Assembly: GCA_036003885.1 (NCBI GenBank)
Contig: DASYSA010000714.1
Span: 1-29,541, forward strand
DNA length: 29,541 bases
DNA from: DASYSA01 sp036003885
Lineage (GTDB): Bacteria; Acidobacteriota; Blastocatellia; UBA7656
Reading direction: 5' to 3'
Shown: positions 23,748-29,541 of the stretch, one piece after another
How the letters are laid out: every line of letters begins with the position of its first letter
How positions within the stretch are numbered: the stretch's first letter is position 1
Position numbers and translations under genes: made by a program
Notes under the pieces: model-generated
Database searches by the model: none
What the model was told of the DNA's origin: nothing
The model's input: the letters and a program-made list of their open reading frames with translations, nothing else

Positions 23748-25070
23748 ATGCAAAAGCTGGTTGTGGCCGGCGTTTCATTTCTGCTGGCTCTGGTTCTGTT
23801 TGCCGGCGGGGCCGCATTCCCATATCAAAAGGCGACCTCAACGGCCAGGACCGACGCGGCCACGCTGGATGCGACTAACGAGATCCTGGAAAAGGTCAGC
23901 AAGCTGCGCGGCCTCGAAATCAAACGCCCGGTCAAGAGCGGCCTCAAGTCCAAAGATGAGATCGAGCAGTCGGTCATCAAAGACCTCGACGAGAGCACGA
24001 CTCCCGAAGAGTTCACCGCAACCCAAAAAACCCTGGCCAGGTTAGGACTCGTTGCCAGGGACTTCAGGCTGCGCGACTACGTAGTAAAACTGCTGCGTGA
24101 GCAGGTCGCGGGTTTCTACGAGCCCAAGACCCAGGAGTTCTATCTGGCAGCCTGGGTGCCCATCAGCGAGCAGAGGACGGTGATGGCCCACGAGCTTATG
24201 CACGCGCTGCAGGACCAGCACTTCAACCTGCGCAGATTCGAGGATTGGCCTAAGGGCGATTCGGACGCGGAACTCGCGGCGCATGCCCTGATTGAAGGAG
24301 AGGCCACCATAATGATGTATCAGTACGCTCTCGATCGGGAGGGTGTACGTCTGGACGTGACCAAACTGGGTTCGCTTACTGAGAGGATGCTGGCAGAGAG
24401 CGACCCGGAAGACGCATCCAAGTATCCCCTGCTCGCGGGTGCCCCGGCAGTGCTTCGCGACGGACTCCAATTCCCCTACATCTACGGAGCGGGCTTCGTG
24501 CAGGAGGTATTGAAGACCGGCTCGTGGAAAGCCGTGGACAAGAGCTATTCACGGCTGCCCGCCTCGACTGAACAGATCATCCATCCTGAGCGGTTCATCA
24601 CCTGGGATGACCCGGTGAAGATCGACATCGCAGATCTTGTCCGATCTCTCGGGCCGGGATGGAAGAGGGTGGACGCGGACGTCAACGGCGAGTTCGGTTA
24701 TCAAATCGCGTTGCGCGAGTTCATCGGCAAGGCGGCTGTGAAGGCTGCAGCCGGGTGGGGCGGCGACCGCTACCTGCTCTATGAGGACACCAGGACCGGC
24801 GCCACGATGATGGCCCAGTTCACCACGTGGGATAGCGTCATCGACTCTGTAGAGTTCTTCGACGCCTATTCAGAGCGAACCGAGAAGAGATACAAGGTCA
24901 AGCGCTCGTCTGATGCAACGACGCAGAAGCGTGTGTACGACACCGCGGAGGGGCTTGTGTCAATCGAGCTGCGCGGTGGAGACGTCGTGATCATTGAAGG
25001 CGCTCAAGACCGCCAACAACTTGAACGCCTGTCGAAGCAGGTTTGGCAGAGTAAGAAGTCTCGCCGGTAA
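23748..25070 (+). CDS. Secreted HExxH metalloprotease-like protein (gluzincin type), uncharacterised
   Basis: A 440-residue exported protein. The signal peptide or anchor is MQKLVVAGVSFLLALVLFAGG. The zinc motif H148-E149-L-M-H152 lies in VMAHELMHALQDQHFNL. About 30 residues later ALIEGEATIMM offers E183/E185 as the third zinc ligand, the pattern of gluzincins. The helix-rich N-terminal part (SKLRGLEIKRPVKSGLKSKDEIEQ) could be a pro-domain. The C-terminal part has no recognised motif. Similar proteins annotated only as hypothetical occur in Acidobacteria. ATG 23748 follows GGAAGG and begins the signal sequence; the upstream start at 23712 is disfavoured. Protease activity and substrate are inference. 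Its stop codon abuts a heptamer repeat. Confidence 0.82.
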   Translation: MQKLVVAGVSFLLALVLFAGGAAFPYQKATSTARTDAATLDATNEILEKVSKLRGLEIKRPVKSGLKSKDEIEQSVIKDLDESTTPEEFTATQKTLARLGLVARDFRLRDYVVKLLREQVAGFYEPKTQEFYLAAWVPISEQRTVMAHELMHALQDQHFNLRRFEDWPKGDSDAELAAHALIEGEATIMMYQYALDREGVRLDVTKLGSLTERMLAESDPEDASKYPLLAGAPAVLRDGLQFPYIYGAGFVQEVLKTGSWKAVDKSYSRLPASTEQIIHPERFITWDDPVKIDIADLVRSLGPGWKRVDADVNGEFGYQIALREFIGKAAVKAAAGWGGDRYLLYEDTRTGATMMAQFTTWDSVIDSVEFFDAYSERTEKRYKVKRSSDATTQKRVYDTAEGLVSIELRGGDVVIIEGAQDRQQLERLSKQVWQSKKSRR

Positions 25071-25139
25071 ACGTTTTAAGTTTTACGTTTTACAGCATCA
25101 CCGAGTAAAACGCTGAACGTAAAACGCAAAATTTAAACC
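25068..25139. repeat. Heptamer (ACGTTTT-type) inverted repeat between convergent genes
   Basis: The left arm (about 25068-25095) begins at the stop codon of the metalloprotease gene and reads AACGTTTTAAGTTTTACG onward. The right arm (about 25103-25139) has the complementary AAAACGC/GTAAAACG units. It is the same family as at 14122, 15033 and 27656. Confidence 0.82.
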
Positions 25140-25145
25140 GTTATT

Positions 25146-25583
25146 TCACTTCTTCGCTTTCGCGAGAAGGGCATCATAGCGTGCCTCTTCAGGCGCTTCT
25201 ACCGAAGTGGGAAGATTCAGCATGCTCCAACCCGGCTCCACGACTCGACCGAAGTTGTCGGTCGCTGCAACGAATCCCCCTCGCACGTTTGTAAGGTTGG
25301 TGTAGCCGGCCTGCGCAAGCAGGTCGCAAGCGCGGGCCGAACGCCCCCCGGCTTTACAGCCGACAACCAGCTTCGCGTCCTTTGACAGATTGGCTTCGAC
25401 AACATTCAGAAAGTCTTCGTTGGGGGCCATACCGGCGCCGGGATTGAGGTGCAGAAGCGGAATGTTCATGGCGTCTTTCGGATGGCCGGCTTCGAACTCA
25501 GGAACAGACCTCACGTCCAGGTAGATGACCTCCGGATCGCTCTTCATCAGATCGTGTGCTTCTTGTGGACTCATCTCTTTCAT
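25146..25583 (-). CDS. Single-domain rhodanese-like sulfurtransferase
   Basis: A 145-residue cytoplasmic protein with one rhodanese domain. MSPQEAHDLM and VIYLDVRSVPEFEAGHPKDAMNIPL are the N-terminal signature, and the active-site loop is C76-KAGGRS (VVGCKAGGRSARA), followed by LLAQAGYTNLTNVRGG. Cys76 would carry the persulfide. The loop C-K-A-G-G-R-S fits single-domain thiosulfate sulfurtransferases such as GlpE/PspE-like proteins. ATG 25583 follows GGGAGG. It is convergent with the metalloprotease and alone on this strand; the following 440 bp contain no gene. No partner is evident from context. Confidence 0.93.
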   Translation of the reverse strand: MKEMSPQEAHDLMKSDPEVIYLDVRSVPEFEAGHPKDAMNIPLLHLNPGAGMAPNEDFLNVVEANLSKDAKLVVGCKAGGRSARACDLLAQAGYTNLTNVRGGFVAATDNFGRVVEPGWSMLNLPTSVEAPEEARYDALLAKAKK

Positions 25584-25650
25584 TCTTTCTAACCTCCCAT
25601 TTTGTTGGAACCGGGATTATAGTCCGACCCGACCCTCCGCTGCCAGGCGA

Positions 25651-25697
25651 GGGGGTCAGGCCCTCGATTTTGGCGAGTGGGGGTCAGGCCCTCGATT
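25651..25697. repeat. 19-bp direct repeat, 28-bp period
   Basis: GGGGGTCAGGCCCTCGATT occurs at 25651-25669 and exactly again at 25679-25697. Each copy contains a short stem GAGGG...CCCTC around the GTCAGG motif when the flanking GA is included (first copy). Confidence 0.85.
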
Positions 25698-26013
25698 CCA
25701 CGATTCCTATTTTCGAGTTAATGAGGGCGGCGCTAGTCGAGCAGGCAGAGCGAAGCAGTCAAGAGCACATTCGCATCCTGTCCGGCTTCAAACGAACTTG
25801 CGCTCGCGACCCATTCAGGTACGTCCTCGTTGCCGTAGCGAAAATCGGCCTCTGTGCCCGTGGTTCGCAACAAATTCACAAGAATTTAGGAGCAAACCTT
25901 CCATTGACAAGGTTCGGTGATGCCCATAGAATCCACCCTCGCAGCAACCTTCCTTTTTTAAGCAGTAACAGAAGTGAATTCCTCAAGGGGTCGAAATAGC
26001 AGGTGTTTCGAAA

Positions 26014-26020
26014 GGAGAGG
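26014..26020 (+). promoter_or_regulatory. Ribosome binding site for a TTG start
   Basis: GGAGAGG, with GGAG six nt upstream of TTG 26024. It decides between TTG 26024 and GTG 26003, which lies upstream of this site. Confidence 0.7.
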
Positions 26021-26023
26021 GTT

Positions 26024-26944
26024 TTGACGAAAGCAGGAGCACGACTAGGCTACGCCCTCGTTTTGGGCTTACTCGCCTCAACTGGAACCGCCGCACAGAC
26101 CCCCGCAACACAGAACCCAATCCCACAGACACCTGCTGAACCGACCGCGACTCAGCCGACTAAGAACCAACCGAACACGACCGCTAAGACCTCTCAGCCC
26201 ACAGTTGAGTGGATCGAACCGACTGCAGTGATTCCACCCGCGCCCTTAGTCATCCGGCGAGAGGAGAGTCTGATCTCGATCCCGGTGAATAGCCCTTCCG
26301 TTTCGTTGCCTAACGTGCAGAGTGTGTTCCCTCTGCCGAAGACGGAGGGTGTGGTGGTGATGCTGCCGAAGATGGAGGGCATCGTCTCCGTGCCGATAAC
26401 ACTGCCGAGTGTTGCAGTGCCGAAGGTCGGAGTGCCAAAGGCCGCACTGCCTAAATATGAAGCGCGGCCTGCGACGGCGTCGTCGACGAAGGTCACGGTC
26501 GGCAGCGTGTTTGGCTATCGACGCGACCCGTTTACGCGACGCGCGAAGTTCCACTCGGGTGTAGACATCAAAGCCAAATGGGGCGATCCGGTCGGCGCCA
26601 GCCAACCGGGCACGGTGCAATTCGCGGGCTGGCACAACGGCTACGGCAACCTGGTGATTGTGGATCACAGTGGCGGAGTCACGACTTACTATGCGCACTT
26701 ATCCAGTTTTGAATTGGGAGTAGGAGCCAGAGTTGAGCGCGGCACCATCGTCGGATACGCCGGAAGCACGGGAAGGGCTACGTCTCCACATCTGCACTAC
26801 GAAGTGCGGATTGACGGTAACGCAATAAATCCATTCCAGCAGGTGGCCCTTGACCCCTCGTCCCCTTACTTCAACCAGTCCCGCCAGGCGACGGACATTT
26901 CGGTCCCCACGCCCGCTTCCCCGGCAAAGCCCAACGCCCAATAG
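26024..26944 (+). CDS. Exported M23 (LytM) family peptidase
   Basis: A 306-residue zinc endopeptidase of the LytM/M23 family, expected to cleave or regulate cleavage of peptidoglycan cross-links in the periplasm. The signal peptide LGYALVLGLLASTGTAAQ is followed by a Thr/Pro/Asn-rich linker. Next comes a quasi-repetitive Val/Pro/Lys stretch (about 85-140, VVMLPKMEGIVSVPITLP...) and the M23 domain from about 155. Zinc ligands are H177 and D181 (HSGVD) and H258, with catalytic H256 (SPHLHYE); all are intact, so it should be active. GSVFGYRRDPF and YYAHLS are typical. There is no LysM or coiled coil. TTG 26024 is chosen by GGAGAGG. A clear rho-independent terminator follows. Confidence 0.93.
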   Translation: MTKAGARLGYALVLGLLASTGTAAQTPATQNPIPQTPAEPTATQPTKNQPNTTAKTSQPTVEWIEPTAVIPPAPLVIRREESLISIPVNSPSVSLPNVQSVFPLPKTEGVVVMLPKMEGIVSVPITLPSVAVPKVGVPKAALPKYEARPATASSTKVTVGSVFGYRRDPFTRRAKFHSGVDIKAKWGDPVGASQPGTVQFAGWHNGYGNLVIVDHSGGVTTYYAHLSSFELGVGARVERGTIVGYAGSTGRATSPHLHYEVRIDGNAINPFQQVALDPSSPYFNQSRQATDISVPTPASPAKPNAQ

Positions 26945-26976
26945 ACTGAAACAACAAATCAAGTGAGTGCTAAAGC

Positions 26977-27002
26977 GGCGGGCAAGTCCCGCCTTTTCTT
27001 TT
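26977..27002 (+). terminator. Rho-independent terminator of the M23 peptidase gene
   Basis: Stem GGCGGG/CCCGCC (26977-26982 with 26988-26993), loop CAAGT, tail TTTTCTTTT. 33 bp after the stop. Confidence 0.92.
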
Positions 27003-27262
27003 GCCTTTTCCCTGAACCACTCGATGAAGTCTTAGAGGCATACACAACCGGCTGGCGCAAGATTTCTTCGACACCCGCAGCGCGATTGCTGCGCGTCAAA
27101 AACCTGTTCATCACGCAACTCCCTGCAAACGCTCATACGCTGCGATGGTACGGCCGTTGCTCTATACCAGACCGAGCCCGGCGCGATCTGTAAAGCTCAC
27201 GCTGGTGGCTCGATTCCAAAAACGATGAGAGTCGTTTCGGTCTAACACGCGCACTGTTCTCT
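27003..27262. other. Non-coding interval
   Basis: Part of an 835-bp gap between the M23 and DUF3108 genes. A short hairpin CGCAGC/GCTGCG is at 27076-27093. An open frame 26963-27193 overlaps the terminator and has no recognisable product. I see nothing else. Confidence 0.5.
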
Positions 27263-27313
27263 CACGGCGTGGCGTGGGAGCATGGCCAAAGTCATGCTCG
27301 ACGCCGCGCCGTG
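27263..27313. repeat. 51-nt GC-rich two-tier stem-loop
   Basis: Outer stem CACGGCGTGGCG with CGCCGCGCCGTG (27263-27274 / 27302-27313, one G-T pair). Inner stem GAGCATG/CATGCTC (27278-27284 / 27293-27299) with an 8-nt loop GCCAAAGT. There is no T-run on either side, so it is not a standard terminator. Confidence 0.75.
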
Positions 27314-27487
27314 CAGAACGGAAAAGACTCGAATGAAAAGTTGGGACTTTATTTGCTTGCCGCGATCTTATTCGACCAGGAGTGGCATGGGTGGTTGTTC
27401 GCGGCTCTGGCGTTCTTATACGGACTTGGCGTCCTTGTAGTCATCATAGTTCTGCTGGTTAAGAGTTCGAAGATTCAGAAGCGATGA
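27269..27487 (+). CDS. Doubtful small membrane protein
   Basis: An open frame of 72 codons from GTG 27269. The second half encodes two hydrophobic stretches (LGLYLLAAILF and WLFAALAFLYGLGVLVVIIVLLV) and a basic end (KSSKIQKR), plausible for a small membrane protein. The start is uncertain: the first 18 codons fall inside the stem-loop at 27263-27313, and an internal start around 27311-27350 is equally possible. No good ribosome site or homologue is recognised. Treat as tentative. Confidence 0.3.
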   Translation: MAWEHGQSHARRRAVQNGKDSNEKLGLYLLAAILFDQEWHGWLFAALAFLYGLGVLVVIIVLLVKSSKIQKR

Positions 27488-27655
27488 ACCGAGATTCCCG
27501 GGGAGGGTCACTGGCGAGCGGCTTTCGAGAGGAACCCGGGAGTATGCGGCTGCGGGTTGAGTTGGTCTTCATTACACGTGACTGAAACAGAGGTCGCTGA
27601 GTGGAGAGCAACTTCCGACTCGCAGCCGCCAGCAAACAGCGAGCGGCTTACGCTC
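27488..27655. other. Non-coding interval
   Basis: 168 bp between the doubtful small ORF and the heptamer repeat. No gene, repeat or regulatory site recognised. Confidence 0.5.
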
Positions 27656-27773
27656 GTAAAACGTTTAGCGTTCCGCGTTTTGCGTTTCGGGTTCTGCTTT
27701 CATAGTTCATAGTTGTGCTGTTGTGCGTTTTTATCGGTTGGAATCCACGATAACGTAAAACGTAAAACTCGAG
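27656..27773. repeat. Heptamer (ACGTTTT/GCGTTTT-type) inverted repeat downstream of the DUF3108 gene
   Basis: The left arm (about 27656-27697) has AACGTTTAGCGTTCCGCG-type units. The right arm (about 27750-27773) has AACGTAAAACGTAAAACTC. The 50-bp spacer includes a local duplication CATAGTTCATAGTT. It ends seven bp before the DUF3108 stop. Confidence 0.8.
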
Positions 27774-27779
27774 ATGCCA

Positions 27780-28586
27780 CTAACCCTTCCTTGCCTGCCG
27801 GGTGCCTGTCGCTGAAGTCAATTCCATCCGAACCTGCCCCCATGAGGGTTCCGCCGTCATCATCACCACCAGTCGTCGCGCATCATTGGTAACGTAGAAC
27901 TTCAGTTGATAGGGATCCCGCCCCGCGCCCGACCGCACCGCTTTAGTGCTTATTCTGACGACCTCGTATTTGGTGCCTCGCACACTGATCGTCTCGCGCC
28001 CTTCCACCTCAGCCTTGATGTCATACAACTTGCCGTCTTCGATAAGCGTGAATGTGCGGGCCTTGCCGAGCGCCAGGTCCATCGCGCGTACTGCGTAGAA
28101 CAGCGAAGCTACGTCGTAAGTATTTACGGGTATAGGAAGGGTTCGCCCGTCATTCAGCTTCGCTGTGCGGCCCTGCTGGTCGAGCGTCATCGAACTCTGC
28201 TCTCGCTTCTTGCCATGCCGGCTGCTCTTGACTGCGCGGAATGGCTGCAAGGTAGTCGCATCGATGAACGATTCGTAGAGGTCGTTGACTTTATAGACGA
28301 TCGCGCTGACGAGCCCTACCGACTGAGCTTGCGCGGTCACGTGGTAACCATCTACGCCATCGAACTCTCGCCGTTCCTTGGTCTCGAGAGTCAATTCGCC
28401 AGCCACTACGAAGTCCGCCCAGGAGACATCATAGGTAAGTCGCTCCCCAACCGACAGCGGAGTCTCAACCTTCGACGCGCCGAGGTCGCTGTTTCTAATA
28501 GGGGTTTTGGCTCCGCTAGTCTGACCGGGACTTGCCGGCATCAGCATCGAGATTAGGGCCAGCACACCAAGCGATTTCCTAAGCAT
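27780..28586 (-). CDS. Exported DUF3108 domain protein
   Basis: A 268-residue protein with a signal peptide (MLRKSLGVLALISMLMPASPGQ) and a DUF3108-type beta-rich domain. Motifs are VGERLTYDVSWADFVVAGELTLE near the start, VYKVNDLYESFIDATTLQPFRA in the middle, DVASLFYAVRAMDLALG, and LKFYVTNDARRLVVMM near the C-terminus. DUF3108 proteins are periplasmic with no established biochemical role. ATG 28586 has GGAG seven nt upstream. It follows the di-haem peroxidase-like gene on the same strand after 181 bp, with a repeat between them, so co-transcription is uncertain. Downstream lies a heptamer repeat. Confidence 0.88.
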   Translation of the reverse strand: MLRKSLGVLALISMLMPASPGQTSGAKTPIRNSDLGASKVETPLSVGERLTYDVSWADFVVAGELTLETKERREFDGVDGYHVTAQAQSVGLVSAIVYKVNDLYESFIDATTLQPFRAVKSSRHGKKREQSSMTLDQQGRTAKLNDGRTLPIPVNTYDVASLFYAVRAMDLALGKARTFTLIEDGKLYDIKAEVEGRETISVRGTKYEVVRISTKAVRSGAGRDPYQLKFYVTNDARRLVVMMTAEPSWGQVRMELTSATGTRQARKG

Positions 28587-28680
28587 CAGGTACTCCAGGT
28601 TGATCTTTGTTCATCACATGGTTTGTGATGCCCTCCACCTGTTCAATGATGCCCAAAGGACCTGTTCCCCACAAGTACAA

Positions 28681-28765
28681 CATTCGTGATCATTCGTGTA
28701 ATACGTGAAATTCGTGGCTGGTAGTTGAAAAGTAACAGAACACGAATTTCACGAATGGCCACGAA
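28681..28765. repeat. ATTCGTG-type heptamer inverted repeat
   Basis: The left arm (28681-28718) contains CATTCGTG twice, then ACGTGAAATTCGTGGC. The right arm (28741-28765) holds CACGAATTTCACGAATGGCC. The arms pair imperfectly around a 22-bp spacer. The repeat ends two bp from the stop codon of the peroxidase-like gene. Confidence 0.82.
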
Positions 28766-28767
28766 AC

Positions 28768-29541
28768 TCAGTGAACTCCGTCCTGGTATCCTCTTCGCCT
28801 GGGCGCCGGGTCAATGATGTCAGGAAACCCATCCAGATCCGAATCCTTGAGGAGCTCCAGCTTCAATCCATAGGCGTCAACCACGTTGGTCAGTGCGTAC
28901 GACATGATAGTTTGTCCTCGCAGGTTCCTGATAGGTCCTTCGATCTTTCCCGGAACCCGAAACATCCATTCGGGGTTGAATCGTTCGAGACCCGTATCGA
29001 TCCCGGCAACCATAAAGTGCTCGCTGATCTTGCCGTCACCGTCAACGTCACACACAAGCCGGTCGTTCTGATACAGAACGAGGCTCTCGAGGAACTCGAC
29101 TATTGACCGTCGATCGCCCGCCGCAAGCGAGAGAAAAGCCTTGCGAGATTCCGAGGCCTCGCCTCCGTGACGCCGGATAATCTCGTCGAGGCTAAGGCTG
29201 GCGCCGTCGTGGCCGTAGGGCGCGGTGCTTCCAACACCCCATAGCGGGGCGGTGCGCCATTTCTTGATCACGCTGCCATCGAACTGAAGCTGCTGCATCC
29301 CCTCTCCCATCTCGTGATACTTGAAGTCGCTGTAGATCCCGCGCACCGTGAAAGCTTCCCGTCGCGGAATCACCAACTGGGCGATCGCCTTGCCGTCATT
29401 CACGGCGACTTTGCGACTCAAGGAAACCAGTTTTCCTTCGAGACGGTCAGTCTCATTGTTGTAAGCAACCTGCAGATCGAAGAAGCGCCGATCCCCAGTA
29501 TGCCGCTCGGTATAGTCCCTGGCGTCTGGACGAGCCTCGGG
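28768..29541 (-). CDS. Di-haem cytochrome c peroxidase-like protein, C-terminal part (5' end outside window)
   Basis: The frame is open to the right edge, so the start and any CxxCH haem sites lie beyond 29541; about 257 C-terminal residues are visible. The segment RTAPLWGVGSTAPYGHDGASLSLDEIIRRHGGEA, ending FLESLVLYQ, matches the C-terminal haem domain of the cytochrome c peroxidase/MauG/di-haem oxidoreductase superfamily, where the APY-x-HDG motif is conserved. A C-terminal extension adds DVDGDGKIS (EF-hand-like) and DSDLDGFPDIIDP (thrombospondin type 3-like), both Asp-rich calcium-binding patterns. Expected location is periplasm or cell surface. No visible CxxCH means haem binding is inferred from family. 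The inner Met at 29421 is not the true start, because the reading frame continues upstream without a stop. Confidence 0.8.
   Translation of the reverse strand, partial: PEARPDARDYTERHTGDRRFFDLQVAYNNETDRLEGKLVSLSRKVAVNDGKAIAQLVIPRREAFTVRGIYSDFKYHEMGEGMQQLQFDGSVIKKWRTAPLWGVGSTAPYGHDGASLSLDEIIRRHGGEASESRKAFLSLAAGDRRSIVEFLESLVLYQNDRLVCDVDGDGKISEHFMVAGIDTGLERFNPEWMFRVPGKIEGPIRNLRGQTIMSYALTNVVDAYGLKLELLKDSDLDGFPDIIDPAPRRRGYQDGVH

Larger units (their letters stand above)
25584..26023. other. Non-coding interval with a 19-bp direct repeat
   Basis: 440 bp between divergent rhodanese and M23 genes. It has a 19-bp direct repeat (25651-25669 and 25679-25697, unit GGGGGTCAGGCCCTCGATT), which may be part of a larger repeat. 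Open frames here have no ribosome sites or recognisable products. The promoter for the M23 gene should lie in the right half (about 25880-26000, AT-richer: TTCACAAGAATTTAGG, CCATTGACAAGG), but I cannot place it. Confidence 0.55.

Noticed and set aside
26963..27193. 76-codon open frame after the M23 gene
   Set aside because: It starts inside the terminator stem region and has no recognisable product.
1..29541. tRNA, rRNA, insertion sequences, prophage or defence genes
   Set aside because: None recognised; gene content is housekeeping, signalling and envelope functions with no transposase or integrase.

Overview
The window looks like a chromosomal segment of an Acidobacteriota member, probably class Blastocatellia. 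I infer this from four things: a very large TonB-dependent receptor with an N-terminal carboxypeptidase-regulatory-like domain and a C-terminal Phe, a 'CPLC...FCDVDG' zinc-ribbon membrane protein, the ileS-lspA-lgt-rluD order, and intergenic heptamer repeats. This is inference from family knowledge; there is no rRNA or other marker here. I see no tRNA, rRNA, CRISPR array, prophage or insertion-sequence transposase.

Layout. (1) 1-3066, minus strand: a copper/silver export cluster. A secreted Cys-rich protein is followed by a Met-rich YtkA/FixH-like lipoprotein and a CusA-type RND pump that runs off the left edge. All three copper-binding methionines of CusA can be placed. (2) 3471-6851, plus: a divergent 1126-residue TonB-dependent receptor with an unusual Met/Cys-rich segment. 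(3) 7075-14121: a signalling island. It holds an NtrC-type sigma-54 activator (minus) and, divergently, a PAS-rich hybrid histidine kinase with a C-terminal HPt. The kinase is translationally coupled to a response regulator with a four-Cys C-terminal module, and a REC-HD-GYP c-di-GMP phosphodiesterase follows. The kinase's internal receiver has Glu where the phosphoacceptor Asp should be. (4) 14227-20553, minus: ileS, lspA, lgt, rluD and a zinc-ribbon membrane protein, a translation and lipoprotein-maturation cluster. (5) 20758-23480, minus: a DUF948-like protein, a YtxH-like protein and miaB. (6) 23748-25070, plus: a secreted HExxH metalloprotease-like protein. (7) 25146-25583, minus: a single-domain rhodanese. 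(8) 26024-26944, plus: an exported M23 (LytM) peptidase with a clear terminator. (9) 26945-27779: a largely non-coding stretch with hairpins and one doubtful small membrane ORF. (10) 27780-29541, minus: a DUF3108 protein and the C-terminal part of a di-haem cytochrome c peroxidase-like protein that runs off the right edge.

The most distinctive non-coding signal is a set of 7-bp-periodic inverted repeats (ACGTTTT/GCGTTTT, ATTTAGG, ATTCGTG types). They sit repeatedly at the 3' ends of genes and in one case supply a stop codon. A separate REP/REPIN-like element (core GCACGCTTCCAGCGTGC) occurs once alone and once as a perfect 27-bp inverted pair. Together with the broken phosphorelay receiver and the metal-ligand-rich divergent copper/TonB locus, these are the parts most worth following up.
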